A DNA stretch of 64,000 nucleotides from Teredinibacter franksiae (GTDB lineage: Bacteria; Pseudomonadota; Gammaproteobacteria; Pseudomonadales; Cellvibrionaceae): assembly GCF_014218805.1 (NCBI RefSeq), contig NZ_JACJUV010000001.1, positions 1,810,501 through 1,874,500 of the forward strand. The letters run 5' to 3'. The notes beneath the pieces were generated by a model, which did no database searches, was not told where the DNA came from, and saw only the letters and a list, made by a program, of their open reading frames with translations. Both the position numbers and the translations under genes were made by a program. Each line of letters opens with the position of its first letter. The first letter of the stretch is position 1. This document shows positions 36,299-45,318 of the stretch, in pieces.

Positions 36299-38662
36299 TC
36301 AGGAACCGCCGGTTAATGCGGGTGAAATGCCCACTCTGCCGTGAAAAGGGCCACTGTCAGAATCCGATAAGGCCTTCTCAATACGCATATTAAATAAGCC
36401 TACCCAGCGTTCGAAATCAGCGGCTGGCAGGGGCCGCGAGTGGAAAAACCCCTGGCTACACTCACAGCCCTGCCCGAGTAAAAACTGTAATTGTGCGTAA
36501 TTTTCAATACCTTCGGCCACCACCTTAATGTTCATAGCGCGAGCCATGGAGAAGATAGCATTCACAATAACCACGTCATCGTCGTCATTGGGAAGGTCAT
36601 TAATAAACGAACGATCAATTTTAATGACATCTATGGGTAACTGCTTGAGATAGCTCAATGAAGAAAAGCCTGTGCCAAAATCATCCATGGCAATGGTGAC
36701 CCCTAAGCGCTTGAGCTGATTCAACGTATCAACAGACTGGTCAATATTCTCAATCACCGCGCTTTCGGTCACCTCAAGCTCTAATTGAGCGGGATTAACG
36801 CCGAATTCAACGATAGTATCCGCCAGACGACCAACGAAGTCATCGTGACGCAACTGGCGCGGAGAAAGGTTTACCGCAATCGTCAACGCCCCTAGCGACG
36901 TTTTTTTCCAGCGCGCTAACTGCTGGCAGGCCGCACGAATCACCCAATGACCAATATCCACAATCAGGTCACTCTGCTCGGCTATCGGAATAAAATCCTT
37001 CGGGTTGAGAATACTGTACCCAGGACGAAACCACCGCAACAGCGCCTCCGCGCCCTGCACACGACTACTGGCTATATCACGGCCACCCACATTGCCATTT
37101 GGCGGGCTGGTAACGTAGTGAACCTTGGGCTGAAAATAAATCATCAACTCATTTTTCGGCAACGCCTGACGCAGCGCTTCGTCGGTTTCCCGGTTGCTGC
37201 GGCGAGTGTTCTCGAGTTCGCTGGAGAAAAAAACCAGCTGGTCACCGCCGTCCTGCTTGGCCTGATACATGGCGGTGTCCGCACGCTGAATCAATTGCTC
37301 GGCATTGTCTGCATCCCTCGGGTAGAGAGCAATCCCGATACTGGCGCCACACGACAATTTGTGGCCATCCAGTTTTATCGTTTCGGCGGCAACCGCTATG
37401 AGGTCGCGTGCGAGTATACTCAAACTGGCTTCGTCACAAATATCGGTGGCAATGGTCGTAAACTCATCACCGCCAAGGCGAAAAATAAAGTCGGTATTCC
37501 GCACTCGCTTTCTCAACCGACCGGCTACATTCTCCAAGTACTTATCGCCCATGGCATGACCGTGATGGTCATTTATCCACTTAAAATTATCGAGGTCGAT
37601 AAACAACAAGCCCATGGACCGGTCCTGACGACGCGCAACCTGAATTTCATGCTCAAGGGTTTTAATAAAATGCGGACGGTTCGGCAGTGAAGTAAGAGAA
37701 TCGAAATACGCCATACGCTGTAACTGGTTTTCCGATTCTTTCTGCATGCTGATATTGGTAATGATACCCACATGGCAAACCAGCTTGCCGCCATGCCAGA
37801 CCTCGTTGAAATTCAACTTGGCGGGAAACGACAACTTACCCTTACGGCGCACCACCACTTCGCCAGACCACTGTGGCCCACTGCGCAACTGCTGCCACAC
37901 GGTTTTATCAACACTGCGTTCCATTAGCTTAATCATCGGGCGTCGGCCCATAAGCTCGTCTTTACGGTAGCCCGTCATCTCCTCGTAAGCCGCGTTCATA
38001 TCGATAACATTAAAGTCACTATGGGTAAGAATCACGCCCTCGGATAACGCATTAAGGGACTGCCGGGCCACCTGCAACGACTGTATCGGCAATAGCAACG
38101 ATTGCCGCAGCGACCAGTAAAGTAGTCCGATAACCAGCATGCTAACCACCGCCACCTGCAGTAACTCCAGCAACAAACCGCTGTTAATCGCCGACTCAAT
38201 GCTATCGATGCTGTAGGTAACCTCCACGGCACCAATTGTCATACTACCCGACTTAATCGGCTGACGAATACGGTAATGACGCAGATCGGCCAAGCGAGAA
38301 TCGAGCTTGTCATCAATACTGACCAATTGTCCGTCGGGCTGCTTGTAACGCCCAAGATAAAGATGCCCAAAATTGCCATAAACACTGATAGCGATCACTA
38401 ACTCCGAGGCCATTTCCGCATCGAGAATGGCCTGGGCAACTTCCGAGGAATAGTGGCCATCGGCTAGCTTTTGATGAATATTCCAAATAGAAGGCGAGAC
38501 CGATTCGGCAACACGCAAGGCCGCCTCATCAGCGCGACCGTCTAGCTCCATCTTGAGCTGGGTAGAGACCATGTAATAGCGCAGCCCGATGAATGCGCTC
38601 ATCACCAAAGCGGTGATGGTGGTGAGAAGAAAGAATAATTTTATCGACAACCGGAACTGCAT
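36299..38662 (-). CDS. Membrane GGDEF/EAL protein coupled to a TRAP-type binding protein
   Basis: A 787-residue c-di-GMP enzyme. TM1 is at about 7-25, a periplasmic part at about 26-160 and TM2 at about 165-185. A PAS domain (about 195-310) precedes GGDEF (about 315-480) with FIDLDNFKWINDHHGHAMGD, RLGGDEFTT and an RNTD inhibitory site. EAL (about 500-765) has GAEALLRWFRP and MDDFGTGFSSLSYLKQL. Both domains keep their catalytic motifs, so it may make or degrade c-di-GMP. Its ATG overlaps the stop of the upstream TRAP-type lipoprotein gene (TAATG), so I use 38662 rather than a GTG at 38680. The coupling suggests the lipoprotein is its periplasmic sensor partner; that is inference. Confidence 0.88.
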   Translation of the reverse strand: MQFRLSIKLFFLLTTITALVMSAFIGLRYYMVSTQLKMELDGRADEAALRVAESVSPSIWNIHQKLADGHYSSEVAQAILDAEMASELVIAISVYGNFGHLYLGRYKQPDGQLVSIDDKLDSRLADLRHYRIRQPIKSGSMTIGAVEVTYSIDSIESAINSGLLLELLQVAVVSMLVIGLLYWSLRQSLLLPIQSLQVARQSLNALSEGVILTHSDFNVIDMNAAYEEMTGYRKDELMGRRPMIKLMERSVDKTVWQQLRSGPQWSGEVVVRRKGKLSFPAKLNFNEVWHGGKLVCHVGIITNISMQKESENQLQRMAYFDSLTSLPNRPHFIKTLEHEIQVARRQDRSMGLLFIDLDNFKWINDHHGHAMGDKYLENVAGRLRKRVRNTDFIFRLGGDEFTTIATDICDEASLSILARDLIAVAAETIKLDGHKLSCGASIGIALYPRDADNAEQLIQRADTAMYQAKQDGGDQLVFFSSELENTRRSNRETDEALRQALPKNELMIYFQPKVHYVTSPPNGNVGGRDIASSRVQGAEALLRWFRPGYSILNPKDFIPIAEQSDLIVDIGHWVIRAACQQLARWKKTSLGALTIAVNLSPRQLRHDDFVGRLADTIVEFGVNPAQLELEVTESAVIENIDQSVDTLNQLKRLGVTIAMDDFGTGFSSLSYLKQLPIDVIKIDRSFINDLPNDDDDVVIVNAIFSMARAMNIKVVAEGIENYAQLQFLLGQGCECSQGFFHSRPLPAADFERWVGLFNMRIEKALSDSDSGPFHGRVGISPALTGGS

Positions 38663-39729
38663 TAGTAAGGCCCGAACCACTGATAGTATTGATTAAAATC
38701 CTCCTTGAACCGTTGCTTCTCCCTGATTAACCGGTCACTGATTTCGCTGCGCTCCCGGTAGGACAAAAGCACCTTGTTGTAGTGAATACGCCAACGCTTC
38801 AAATCCTCTTCGGACCACCGGGCAAAAGCTATGCCCTGTTGTTGAAGCTTGGTGAGCGCATCAAAATCCGCAACTTTTGACTTAAAAGTGGTGGTAAGCG
38901 CAAACGAGCGCATACCCACTTCCAAAATTTCCCGTAGATCCTTCGGTAACTGCTCGTAGGCCTGCTGATTAATTAAAAAATCAGACAACACTGAAGGCTG
39001 CCAAACAGCAGGTGTCAGCGCGTAAGACACCAAAGAGTCGATGCCCAGCGATAAGGCTCCCGACGGAGTGGTCCACTCTACCGCGTCTAGGTCTTTGGAC
39101 TCCAGTGCCAATTTTATTTCTTCGGGTACCAGCGGAATGGTATACGCCCCCGACGCTGAGGCTAACACTTCGCTCGGTAGCCCAGGTCCAATGCGTACTT
39201 TCTTCCCGCGCAGGTCGTCGAGCCCACGAATCGGCTCACGCGACAACAGCCCAAGCTCCATACCGGCCCACCATGCAGGGCGCCACATTACCCCCTGCGG
39301 AAGCGATAATTCATTGGCAATGTCCGTGCCTGCACCCACATAGAAAAACATCATAGACGCATCCAGGTTCATAAAACCGAACGGCCCGGAATCAAGCACC
39401 GACCAAGCGTCGTGCTGGCCGCTCCACCAATTGGGCCAACCATTACCCATCTGAATTCGTCCCTCGCTTACCGCACGAAAGATATCCGGACCATCGGTAA
39501 GTTCGCCACCGGGGTGCGGTGTAATCTCCAACCGACCGCCACTCATCAACAATACCGACTGGCAGAAGCTCTCCAGCTCCTGATAGTCGATACTGGTTTT
39601 AACCGCTTGTGACTGTAGAGACCAACTGTAAATGACGGGGCTTTCACGGCCACACCCGGTAAGGCCACTCAACAAGAGAAAGGTTGCTGTCAGCAGCCAG
39701 GCAAAAAACGAAGTTTGCAACACGACCAT
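38662..39729 (-). CDS. TRAP-type (DctP) solute-binding lipoprotein
   Basis: A 355-residue DctP-family binding protein. The N-terminus is a lipoprotein signal with a LTGC lipobox. The mature part has YSWSLQSQAVKTSIDYQEL, GGRLEITPHPGGEL and VEWTTPSGALSLGIDSL, the last near the conserved substrate-binding region. TRAP binding proteins normally bind organic acids for QM permeases, but no permease gene is adjacent. Instead it is translationally coupled to a GGDEF/EAL gene. At the 5' end AAGGA abuts the ATG at 39729, so the GTG at 39723 may be the real start. A sensory role is inferred. Confidence 0.85.
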   Translation of the reverse strand: MVVLQTSFFAWLLTATFLLLSGLTGCGRESPVIYSWSLQSQAVKTSIDYQELESFCQSVLLMSGGRLEITPHPGGELTDGPDIFRAVSEGRIQMGNGWPNWWSGQHDAWSVLDSGPFGFMNLDASMMFFYVGAGTDIANELSLPQGVMWRPAWWAGMELGLLSREPIRGLDDLRGKKVRIGPGLPSEVLASASGAYTIPLVPEEIKLALESKDLDAVEWTTPSGALSLGIDSLVSYALTPAVWQPSVLSDFLINQQAYEQLPKDLREILEVGMRSFALTTTFKSKVADFDALTKLQQQGIAFARWSEEDLKRWRIHYNKVLLSYRERSEISDRLIREKQRFKEDFNQYYQWFGPY

Positions 39730-39852
39730 TCCTTTTGGGCGAGCCCAAAATATTCAAAGCTGTGCTGAAGTATAGTAAGGAAAATACAGGCTGCTTGAAG
39801 GTCACCGCTATTAATTAATTCTAGCTGCTGCGTGGCCTGGCAAGCACGGCCT

Positions 39853-40371
39853 TCACGCCGAGAGCGAATGCCTACTAAAAGGTAATGCACTACAGCGATT
39901 GACCACCGCTTGCCATAGCGCAGCGACTAATTTTTTTTGCAGCTCAGCGGAAAAGGGCTGATCTTCGAGAGGCAGCGCGTTTAACCCAAACACCCAACAG
40001 TCGTCGGGTAATACACCCAGACAGCGACTAAGGTTGATAGCGTCATTCAACCCTGAGGAGTGGCTAGACAAGGCGCCACTAGTGGGCTGTAAATCATTGG
40101 CATGTAGCTGTAGCAGTTCGCCGTAAAGGTGCTCGGACGAGCGCATAGCATCAACGAACAGCACGCTTCGATAGCCTCCAATACTGGCAACCGCCGCGGT
40201 GGGGTGGAGAAATTTCTTGATCTGTAAGCCGTCTTCTAGCTGAAGAACAGCGGGTATTTGACCCAGTTGCGGGTGGCGGCTTGCGATACCTCTGGCTAGA
40301 AAATCCGCCACCTCCCAGCCCAAAAAATCTGCGCCATAGGACGACCCAATTCCCGCTACCAGTATCGACAT
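39853..40371 (-). CDS. [NiFe] hydrogenase maturation protease
   Basis: A 172-residue endopeptidase of the HyaD/HoxW/HycI family (MSILVAGIGSSYGADFLGWE, FVDAMRSSEHLYG and CWVFGLNALPLEDQ). It removes the C-terminal peptide from the large subunit after nickel insertion; the conserved Glu/Asp/His nickel ligands are plausible in the first two segments. GGAAA precedes its ATG by seven bases and it starts two bases after the alpha-subunit gene, so it is the last gene of the hydrogenase operon and dedicated to that subunit. Confidence 0.85.
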   Translation of the reverse strand: MSILVAGIGSSYGADFLGWEVADFLARGIASRHPQLGQIPAVLQLEDGLQIKKFLHPTAAVASIGGYRSVLFVDAMRSSEHLYGELLQLHANDLQPTSGALSSHSSGLNDAINLSRCLGVLPDDCWVFGLNALPLEDQPFSAELQKKLVAALWQAVVNRCSALPFSRHSLSA

Positions 40372-40373
40372 AT

Positions 40374-41717
40374 TTATTTCCGGTGTACCGTTAAATTCAG
40401 GAAATGAGTAGAACAGGAAATACAGGGATCGTAATTACGAATAATTTTTTCACACAACATCCGTAGGTCATCGTCACTGTTGTCCAACCCAAACTCTAGC
40501 ACCGCATTTTTCAGGTTAGATTCAATGCTCGCTTGGTTCTGACTCGTGGGCGGAATCATGCAGGCCGTCTCCACCTTGCCATTACCATCGATTTTGAACT
40601 GATGGAAGATCAGTCCACGCGGCGCCTCGGTACAGTGGCGAGCAATACCTGCTCGGGGTGTTACTTCCACATAGGGCTGGCGCGGGCGCTGATAGTCTTT
40701 CAATAAACGCAATGCTTCAAGAATACTGTAGTAGCTCTCAAGTGCCCGCGCACGTACATTATCAAACATATTCATGCTCGGGAATTTCAAACCCACATCG
40801 GCACACAGGTTTTTAACCTCCTGAGGAAGCTGCTCGAAATTGAGATTAACCCTCGCCAAAGGCCCTACCAAATAACCTTCACCATCCAAAGTAGAGTAAA
40901 ACGCCGTTGAATGCTTTACCTGATGTTCGCGAAAACGCTGTGGGTATTCATCAAAGTCCACCTCTTGGTGCATGGAGGACACCACCCGCCCTTCGTTCAT
41001 GCCATACTCATGGTCGTGATGCACCGCCACACAGTTAAAGGCCTGTATATCAACAGGCAACGATAAGCCCGCCGTCCACTCCACCACACCGCGGGCATCA
41101 TCGAGTGCGTCTTCAAGCCGGTCAACCAGGTCGCTCACCTCTCGCTTTTCCGGGGCACGATAAAAACCGCCTACCCGCAATCCAATCGGGTGGACGGAGC
41201 GTCCCCCCAGTAACGTCAACAAATCATTACCCAAGCCCTGCAGTTTCATGCCTCGTTTTACTGTATCCGGATGATCCTGGGCCATGGCAATCGCGTTGTC
41301 GTATCCCAGAAAATCCGGCGTTGCCAGCAAGTGAATATGCAATGCATGGCTTTGCAACCACTCGCCACACTGCACAATTCTACGCATATCATGCACCCAC
41401 GGACCGGGGTCTACACCAAACAAACGCTCTATAGCGCGTATAGAAGTCATCTGGTACGCGATGGGGCAAATACCGCAAATACGCGCGGCCATAATGGGCA
41501 CCTGCGTATACTCCTGACCTTCCAAAAACTGTTCGAAAAGCCGCGGCGGTTCGTAGATTTTTAAGCGCAGCTTTTCTACCTCACCATTTTTTGCGGTAAA
41601 TTCGAGCGCACCCTCACCTTCAACGCGAACCATAACAGGCACATTTATGTCGATATCCCGTTCGGGACTATATTCGACGCTAGCACTGGAACTGGAATTT
41701 AAATCAGACTCTTTCAT
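40374..41717 (-). CDS. hydA: Group 3b-like [NiFe] hydrogenase large (alpha) subunit
   Basis: A 447-residue large subunit carrying the Ni-Fe(CN)2CO site. The N-terminal RICGICPIAYQM has Cys81 and Cys84; the C-terminal DPCISCSTH has Cys432 and Cys435. After His438 a nine-residue peptide remains, the part the downstream protease should remove. Partner genes (beta 4Fe-4S, gamma flavin, delta small subunit) and gene order match the Pyrococcus-type sulfhydrogenase, group 3b. It oxidises H2 or evolves it from NAD(P)H in the cytoplasm. Its ATG overlaps the delta-subunit stop. All four active-site cysteines are present. Confidence 0.93.
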   Translation of the reverse strand: MKESDLNSSSSASVEYSPERDIDINVPVMVRVEGEGALEFTAKNGEVEKLRLKIYEPPRLFEQFLEGQEYTQVPIMAARICGICPIAYQMTSIRAIERLFGVDPGPWVHDMRRIVQCGEWLQSHALHIHLLATPDFLGYDNAIAMAQDHPDTVKRGMKLQGLGNDLLTLLGGRSVHPIGLRVGGFYRAPEKREVSDLVDRLEDALDDARGVVEWTAGLSLPVDIQAFNCVAVHHDHEYGMNEGRVVSSMHQEVDFDEYPQRFREHQVKHSTAFYSTLDGEGYLVGPLARVNLNFEQLPQEVKNLCADVGLKFPSMNMFDNVRARALESYYSILEALRLLKDYQRPRQPYVEVTPRAGIARHCTEAPRGLIFHQFKIDGNGKVETACMIPPTSQNQASIESNLKNAVLEFGLDNSDDDLRMLCEKIIRNYDPCISCSTHFLNLTVHRK

Positions 41718-42514
41718 AATTTAACCCCTTCCCCATCGGCCCAGAAAACATTGGCCTTAGAAAATTCCGGTGTTGCATTGTGGAACGATAAAAATTTTTG
41801 TTTCACTCTATTTGGCGTAAACCCTAGGCCAATAAAGCGTTTACCCAACTGCTCGACATTAGCGTTTTCGGCGGGGCCATAACAGGCATAGCAGGCGGCG
41901 CCATAAGAAGGGCAGAGCGCACCGCACCCGGCGCGGGTTACAGGCCCCATACAGGGCTCACCTTTGGTTACCAATATACAAACTGTATTGCGTCGCTTAC
42001 ATTCCTGGCATACTTTTTCGTTTAAATCTAATGGTGCAACGCCGAACAACAACTGGCGCACAGCCGCCAGCATTTGCTTAACGTCCACCGGGCAACCCCA
42101 GAGCTCAAAGTCCACTTTCACATGCTTTTTAACCGCAGCGGAAGTGGAAAGCGAACTAATATATTCTGGCTTGGCATACACAGAGCGCATCCACAGATCA
42201 CTGTCGGCGTTATTTTTTAATGCCTGAATACCACCAGACGTCGCACAGGCCCCTACAGTAATAACAAACGTACTGTGTTCACGAATACTTTCTAATCGTT
42301 CAACGTCATGGGGGGTGGTAATAGAGCCCTCAATAAAACTAATATCCACCTCTTCGTCTGGCCCAAGGGGGCCGGCTTCAGCAAAATGAATAATATCCAC
42401 CAGTTGTGTGAGTTTTATTAAATCTTCACCCATATTAATAAACGCCAACTGACAGCCCGAGCAGGAGGTAAATTTATGTACACTTACACGTGGTTTTTTT
42501 ATTACTATCGTCAT
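41714..42514 (-). CDS. hydD: [NiFe] hydrogenase small (delta) subunit
   Basis: A 266-residue electron-transfer subunit. Proximal cluster ligands appear in TSCSGCQLAFINMG, in VGACATSGGI and in WGCPVD. The C-terminal region has cysteines in CQECKRRNTVC, GEPCMGPVTRAGCGALCP and ACYACYGP for further 4Fe-4S clusters. It pairs with the alpha subunit (overlap ATGA) and accepts electrons from it towards the gamma and beta subunits. No twin-arginine signal is seen, in line with a cytoplasmic group 3 enzyme. Confidence 0.9.
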   Translation of the reverse strand: MTIVIKKPRVSVHKFTSCSGCQLAFINMGEDLIKLTQLVDIIHFAEAGPLGPDEEVDISFIEGSITTPHDVERLESIREHSTFVITVGACATSGGIQALKNNADSDLWMRSVYAKPEYISSLSTSAAVKKHVKVDFELWGCPVDVKQMLAAVRQLLFGVAPLDLNEKVCQECKRRNTVCILVTKGEPCMGPVTRAGCGALCPSYGAACYACYGPAENANVEQLGKRFIGLGFTPNRVKQKFLSFHNATPEFSKANVFWADGEGVKL

Positions 42515-42516
42515 CG

Positions 42517-43401
42517 CTAAAATCCCCTACGTTCAAGCACATCTTTAATGCGTTTATAGGTAAACACCGGGCCGTCCTTGCACACAAAAGCTTCGTCCAT
42601 TTGGCAGTGTCCACAATGACCAAGCGCACACTGCATATTGCGTTCAAGGCTTAAATAAATATCGGTTTCTTTAACGCCTACCTCCAGCAATAGACGCGAC
42701 GTACTGGTCATCATTGGATGCGGGCCACAGCACATAATGGTGCAGTGGTTAATGTCAAATTTGGCTTCGCGAAAAAGTGCCGCCGCGCGTCCTTTTCGCC
42801 AGTTAGGGTCGGCTTGCTTTTCTTTATCCGACGCCAACAATACTTGCACTGCACGGATGCCTCGCCACTGTTCATATTGTGCTTCCCACAGCATGTCATC
42901 ACGGTGTAAAACCGTTTGCATAATTACAATACGACCATAATCATCACGATGGGCAATAGCTTCACGAATGGCCGAAATAACCGGTGCAGAACCTAAACCG
43001 CCGGTCACGAATACCAGATCCCGACTTTTAGACTGCACCATTGGCCAGCCTTGGCCATAGGGCCCACGAACACCAACGCGAGCCCCTACACATAAATTCG
43101 CCATGGCATTCGTCACCCGCCCCACTGCCTGAATGGTATGTAAAAAACAATCACCATCGCTACCCATAATAGAGATCGCCACCTCTCCAATACCAAACAA
43201 ATACACCATGTTGAACTGCCCAGCGTTGTAGCTGAAAGCCGCGCGATCACGGCTTTTGTCAAAGCGCAGCTTCCACGTAAAAATACCCGGAGTTTCCTCA
43301 ATGCGTTCAACAATCGTGGCCGACATCGGCACATAAGCGTTGCTCATTTTTTGCTGTGCAGTGCATGCAACCGGGGTCGATTCCATTTCTACTGTTCCCA
43401 T
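42517..43401 (-). CDS. hydG: Hydrogenase gamma subunit, FAD/NAD(P)-binding with 2Fe-2S
   Basis: A 294-residue ferredoxin-NADP+-reductase-like subunit. FAD-binding FSYNAGQFNMVYLFG, a nucleotide-binding VFVTGGLGSAPVISAI and the C-terminal 2Fe-2S ligands MQCALGHCGHCQM and VCKDGP follow the dihydroorotate-dehydrogenase-electron-transfer/HydG pattern. It transfers electrons between the hydrogenase and NAD(P). Its start overlaps the beta-subunit stop by 13 bases; two bases separate it from the delta gene. NAD versus NADP preference cannot be judged by eye. Confidence 0.9.
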   Translation of the reverse strand: MGTVEMESTPVACTAQQKMSNAYVPMSATIVERIEETPGIFTWKLRFDKSRDRAAFSYNAGQFNMVYLFGIGEVAISIMGSDGDCFLHTIQAVGRVTNAMANLCVGARVGVRGPYGQGWPMVQSKSRDLVFVTGGLGSAPVISAIREAIAHRDDYGRIVIMQTVLHRDDMLWEAQYEQWRGIRAVQVLLASDKEKQADPNWRKGRAAALFREAKFDINHCTIMCCGPHPMMTSTSRLLLEVGVKETDIYLSLERNMQCALGHCGHCQMDEAFVCKDGPVFTYKRIKDVLERRGF

Positions 43402-44510
43402 AGGTCAAACTCCCCACTAATAGCATTGGCCTCTGCCGGAAAATCGATGCCAACCGGACACCAGGCAATACAGCGGCCACAGCCTACGCAGCCAGATCGA
43501 CCATACTGATTTATCCAACTGCCCAATTTGTGCAGCATCCATTGCCGGTAACGCAACTCGCTACTATCACGCAAAGCATGACCGTGCATTACACTGTGGT
43601 CAGCGTTAAAACAACTGCTCCATTCACGATAATGCGTAGACTTTGTACCATCCAAATCAGCGGTCTCGGTTTCTCTGTGACAAAAGCAGGTGGGGCAAAC
43701 CGAAGTACAATTACCACAAGACAAACAGCGATCAGCTATGTCGTACCAACGCCGGCTATCTAATTGCGAGAATAAATTGGCATGCATATTTTCATCTATT
43801 AAATACCGTTTTTGCTTTTCTGCTGCTTTTTGAGACTGTTGCTCGGCAAGCTCAATTAAATCCGAACCCGCTTTCATAATCGGTAGCTTCTCTAAAATGG
43901 CCGTGCCCGCGTCTGAACCAGATCGAATGAGAAAACCCGACTCCAGCTCATCTAGCAATAAGTCGTAACCGTCATCTAGCGCCGGGCCGTCCCCTGTCGA
44001 CGCACAAAAACACGTGTCGTTTGACGTACTGCAATTAACCGCGACAGTAAACAAACTGTTGCGCTCCGCCTGGTAGTACGGGTCGACATAATCACTTTGT
44101 AAAAAATGTTGATCCTGTATTTTCATTGCGGCGATATCGCAGGGGCGCACACCGATAACCGCCGTTTTAACTGGCTCCGGCAAGGTGTCCTTAAACACCA
44201 AACCATCTACCGTAGCCACGGCCACCTGTTCGACTGTCCACAGGGCTTGACGGGCTTTATATAAAAGGGGCTTAAGTGCACTAGGGCCATTTGCCCAGGA
44301 AAAATATCGACCGGAAGTGGATTCCGACAAACGATAAGTACCGGGCCGCTGAACAGACATCACCCCAAGAGGCAATTCAGATATATCTTCAAGATGATCG
44401 TAAACAATTGCGCCATCGCGAACCATGGGGCCAACAACATCGTATCCATGTACTTTTAGGGCAGTGAGTAAGCTGGGCAGATGCTCCACCGCAAGAAAAT
44501 GAACAGCCAT
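43389..44510 (-). CDS. hydB: Hydrogenase beta subunit, 4Fe-4S dicluster protein
   Basis: A 373-residue iron-sulphur subunit, first gene of the operon. Two ferredoxin-like clusters lie near the C-terminus: CLSCGNCTSVCPTCFC and CVGCGRCIAWCP. The upstream region IGVRPCDIAAMKIQDQHF is typical of sulfhydrogenase beta/HydB proteins. ATG 44510 has AAAGGA about nine bases upstream and is preferred; the frame extends to 44558. It probably relays electrons within the group 3b complex. Divergent from hypC across a 535-base region that must hold both promoters. Confidence 0.9.
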   Translation of the reverse strand: MAVHFLAVEHLPSLLTALKVHGYDVVGPMVRDGAIVYDHLEDISELPLGVMSVQRPGTYRLSESTSGRYFSWANGPSALKPLLYKARQALWTVEQVAVATVDGLVFKDTLPEPVKTAVIGVRPCDIAAMKIQDQHFLQSDYVDPYYQAERNSLFTVAVNCSTSNDTCFCASTGDGPALDDGYDLLLDELESGFLIRSGSDAGTAILEKLPIMKAGSDLIELAEQQSQKAAEKQKRYLIDENMHANLFSQLDSRRWYDIADRCLSCGNCTSVCPTCFCHRETETADLDGTKSTHYREWSSCFNADHSVMHGHALRDSSELRYRQWMLHKLGSWINQYGRSGCVGCGRCIAWCPVGIDFPAEANAISGEFDLWEQ

Positions 44511-45045
44511 AACGAGATTCCTTTTGCCAAAGGCTGCTAGCACTCCTGTATAGATCATTTATTAGGTTGAGTGTTAACGCGCCTCAGTGATTGGCATACG
44601 CAACCCAATATTCCGACTGGGTATCACGTTAGACTAAAATCGAATAACTAGATTTGTTGCGCATTGTGGTGTTTCTCACCGCGCGTATCCCCTAGGTTGC
44701 GGAGATAATAAGGAAGGATTTTTCGGTGAAAATCACCTATAACTATTGTTGTACTCAGAAGGAGACTGGCCAACTAAGCACGCCGTTGACACACCGAAAA
44801 ACGATTCTTAAACGTCAACTCGTACAGCAAAAGCGAACTAAGTGTTCGCTTATAACGATCGCAACCAAATTTTGTCATCAAAAAACAGGGTACAAGCGCG
44901 AAATAGGGAAAATCGCATTACAAGACAATTTTCCTTTTCTAAAAGTAGACGAAATGACCGCAGCCAAATATGCGTTATATCAAACAACTTCACCTTTGCG
45001 CAGCATAAACTGCAGAGTGTTTCCGTATTTCTATAAGGTGTAGTG
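44511..45045. promoter_or_regulatory. Divergent hydrogenase/hyp regulatory region with 21-bp palindrome
   Basis: This 535-base region separates the hydrogenase structural operon from hypC. AAGCGAAC (44831-44838) and GTTCGCTT (44844-44851) form a perfect 8-bp inverted repeat with a five-base spacer, the size of a dimeric repressor or activator operator. A smaller GGTGA-AAA-TCACC lies at 44725-44737. I see no clear FNR box or sigma-54 promoter. A 105-codon open frame here (from 44726) has no recognisable domain and I do not call it. Confidence 0.45.
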
Positions 45046-45318
45046 ATGTGCCTCGCTGTTCCAATGCAAATCAAAACCCTAAACGATAAGCTGGCAAGAT
45101 GCGAAGCCTGCGGTGTCTCTCGGGACGTTTCCCTTCAGCTGATCGAAGACCAAGCCATTGCTGTTGGTGATTTTGTACTGGTACATCTGGGTTATGCCAT
45201 TCAGAAGGTGCCTGCGCCCGACGCCCGTACCTGCTGGGAAAGTTACGATGCCATGCAGCAAGCCAGCGACATGAAAATTTGTCACAACAACTCCGATGAC
45301 GGCAACCAACATGCATGA
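45046..45318 (+). CDS. hypC: Hydrogenase maturation chaperone HypC
   Basis: A 90-residue HypC/HybG chaperone starting MCLAVPMQIKTL; the second residue, cysteine, is essential in the family and fixes the ATG at 45046 rather than the GTG three bases earlier. AAGGTG lies upstream. HypC passes the Fe(CN)2CO group, assembled with HypD, to the large subunit. The C-terminus overlaps hypA. GDFVLVHLGYAIQKV is the conserved beta-barrel part. Confidence 0.93.
   Translation: MCLAVPMQIKTLNDKLARCEACGVSRDVSLQLIEDQAIAVGDFVLVHLGYAIQKVPAPDARTCWESYDAMQQASDMKICHNNSDDGNQHA

Noticed and set aside
44571..44720. Sigma-54 promoter (TTGGCATACGCAACC) upstream of the hydrogenase operon
   Set aside because: The -12 TTGC element is missing at the correct spacing.
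44726..45043. 105-codon plus-strand open frame between the hydrogenase and hyp operons
   Set aside because: No recognisable domain, basic and cysteine-scattered composition without pattern, and it fills the expected divergent promoter region and ends next to hypC.
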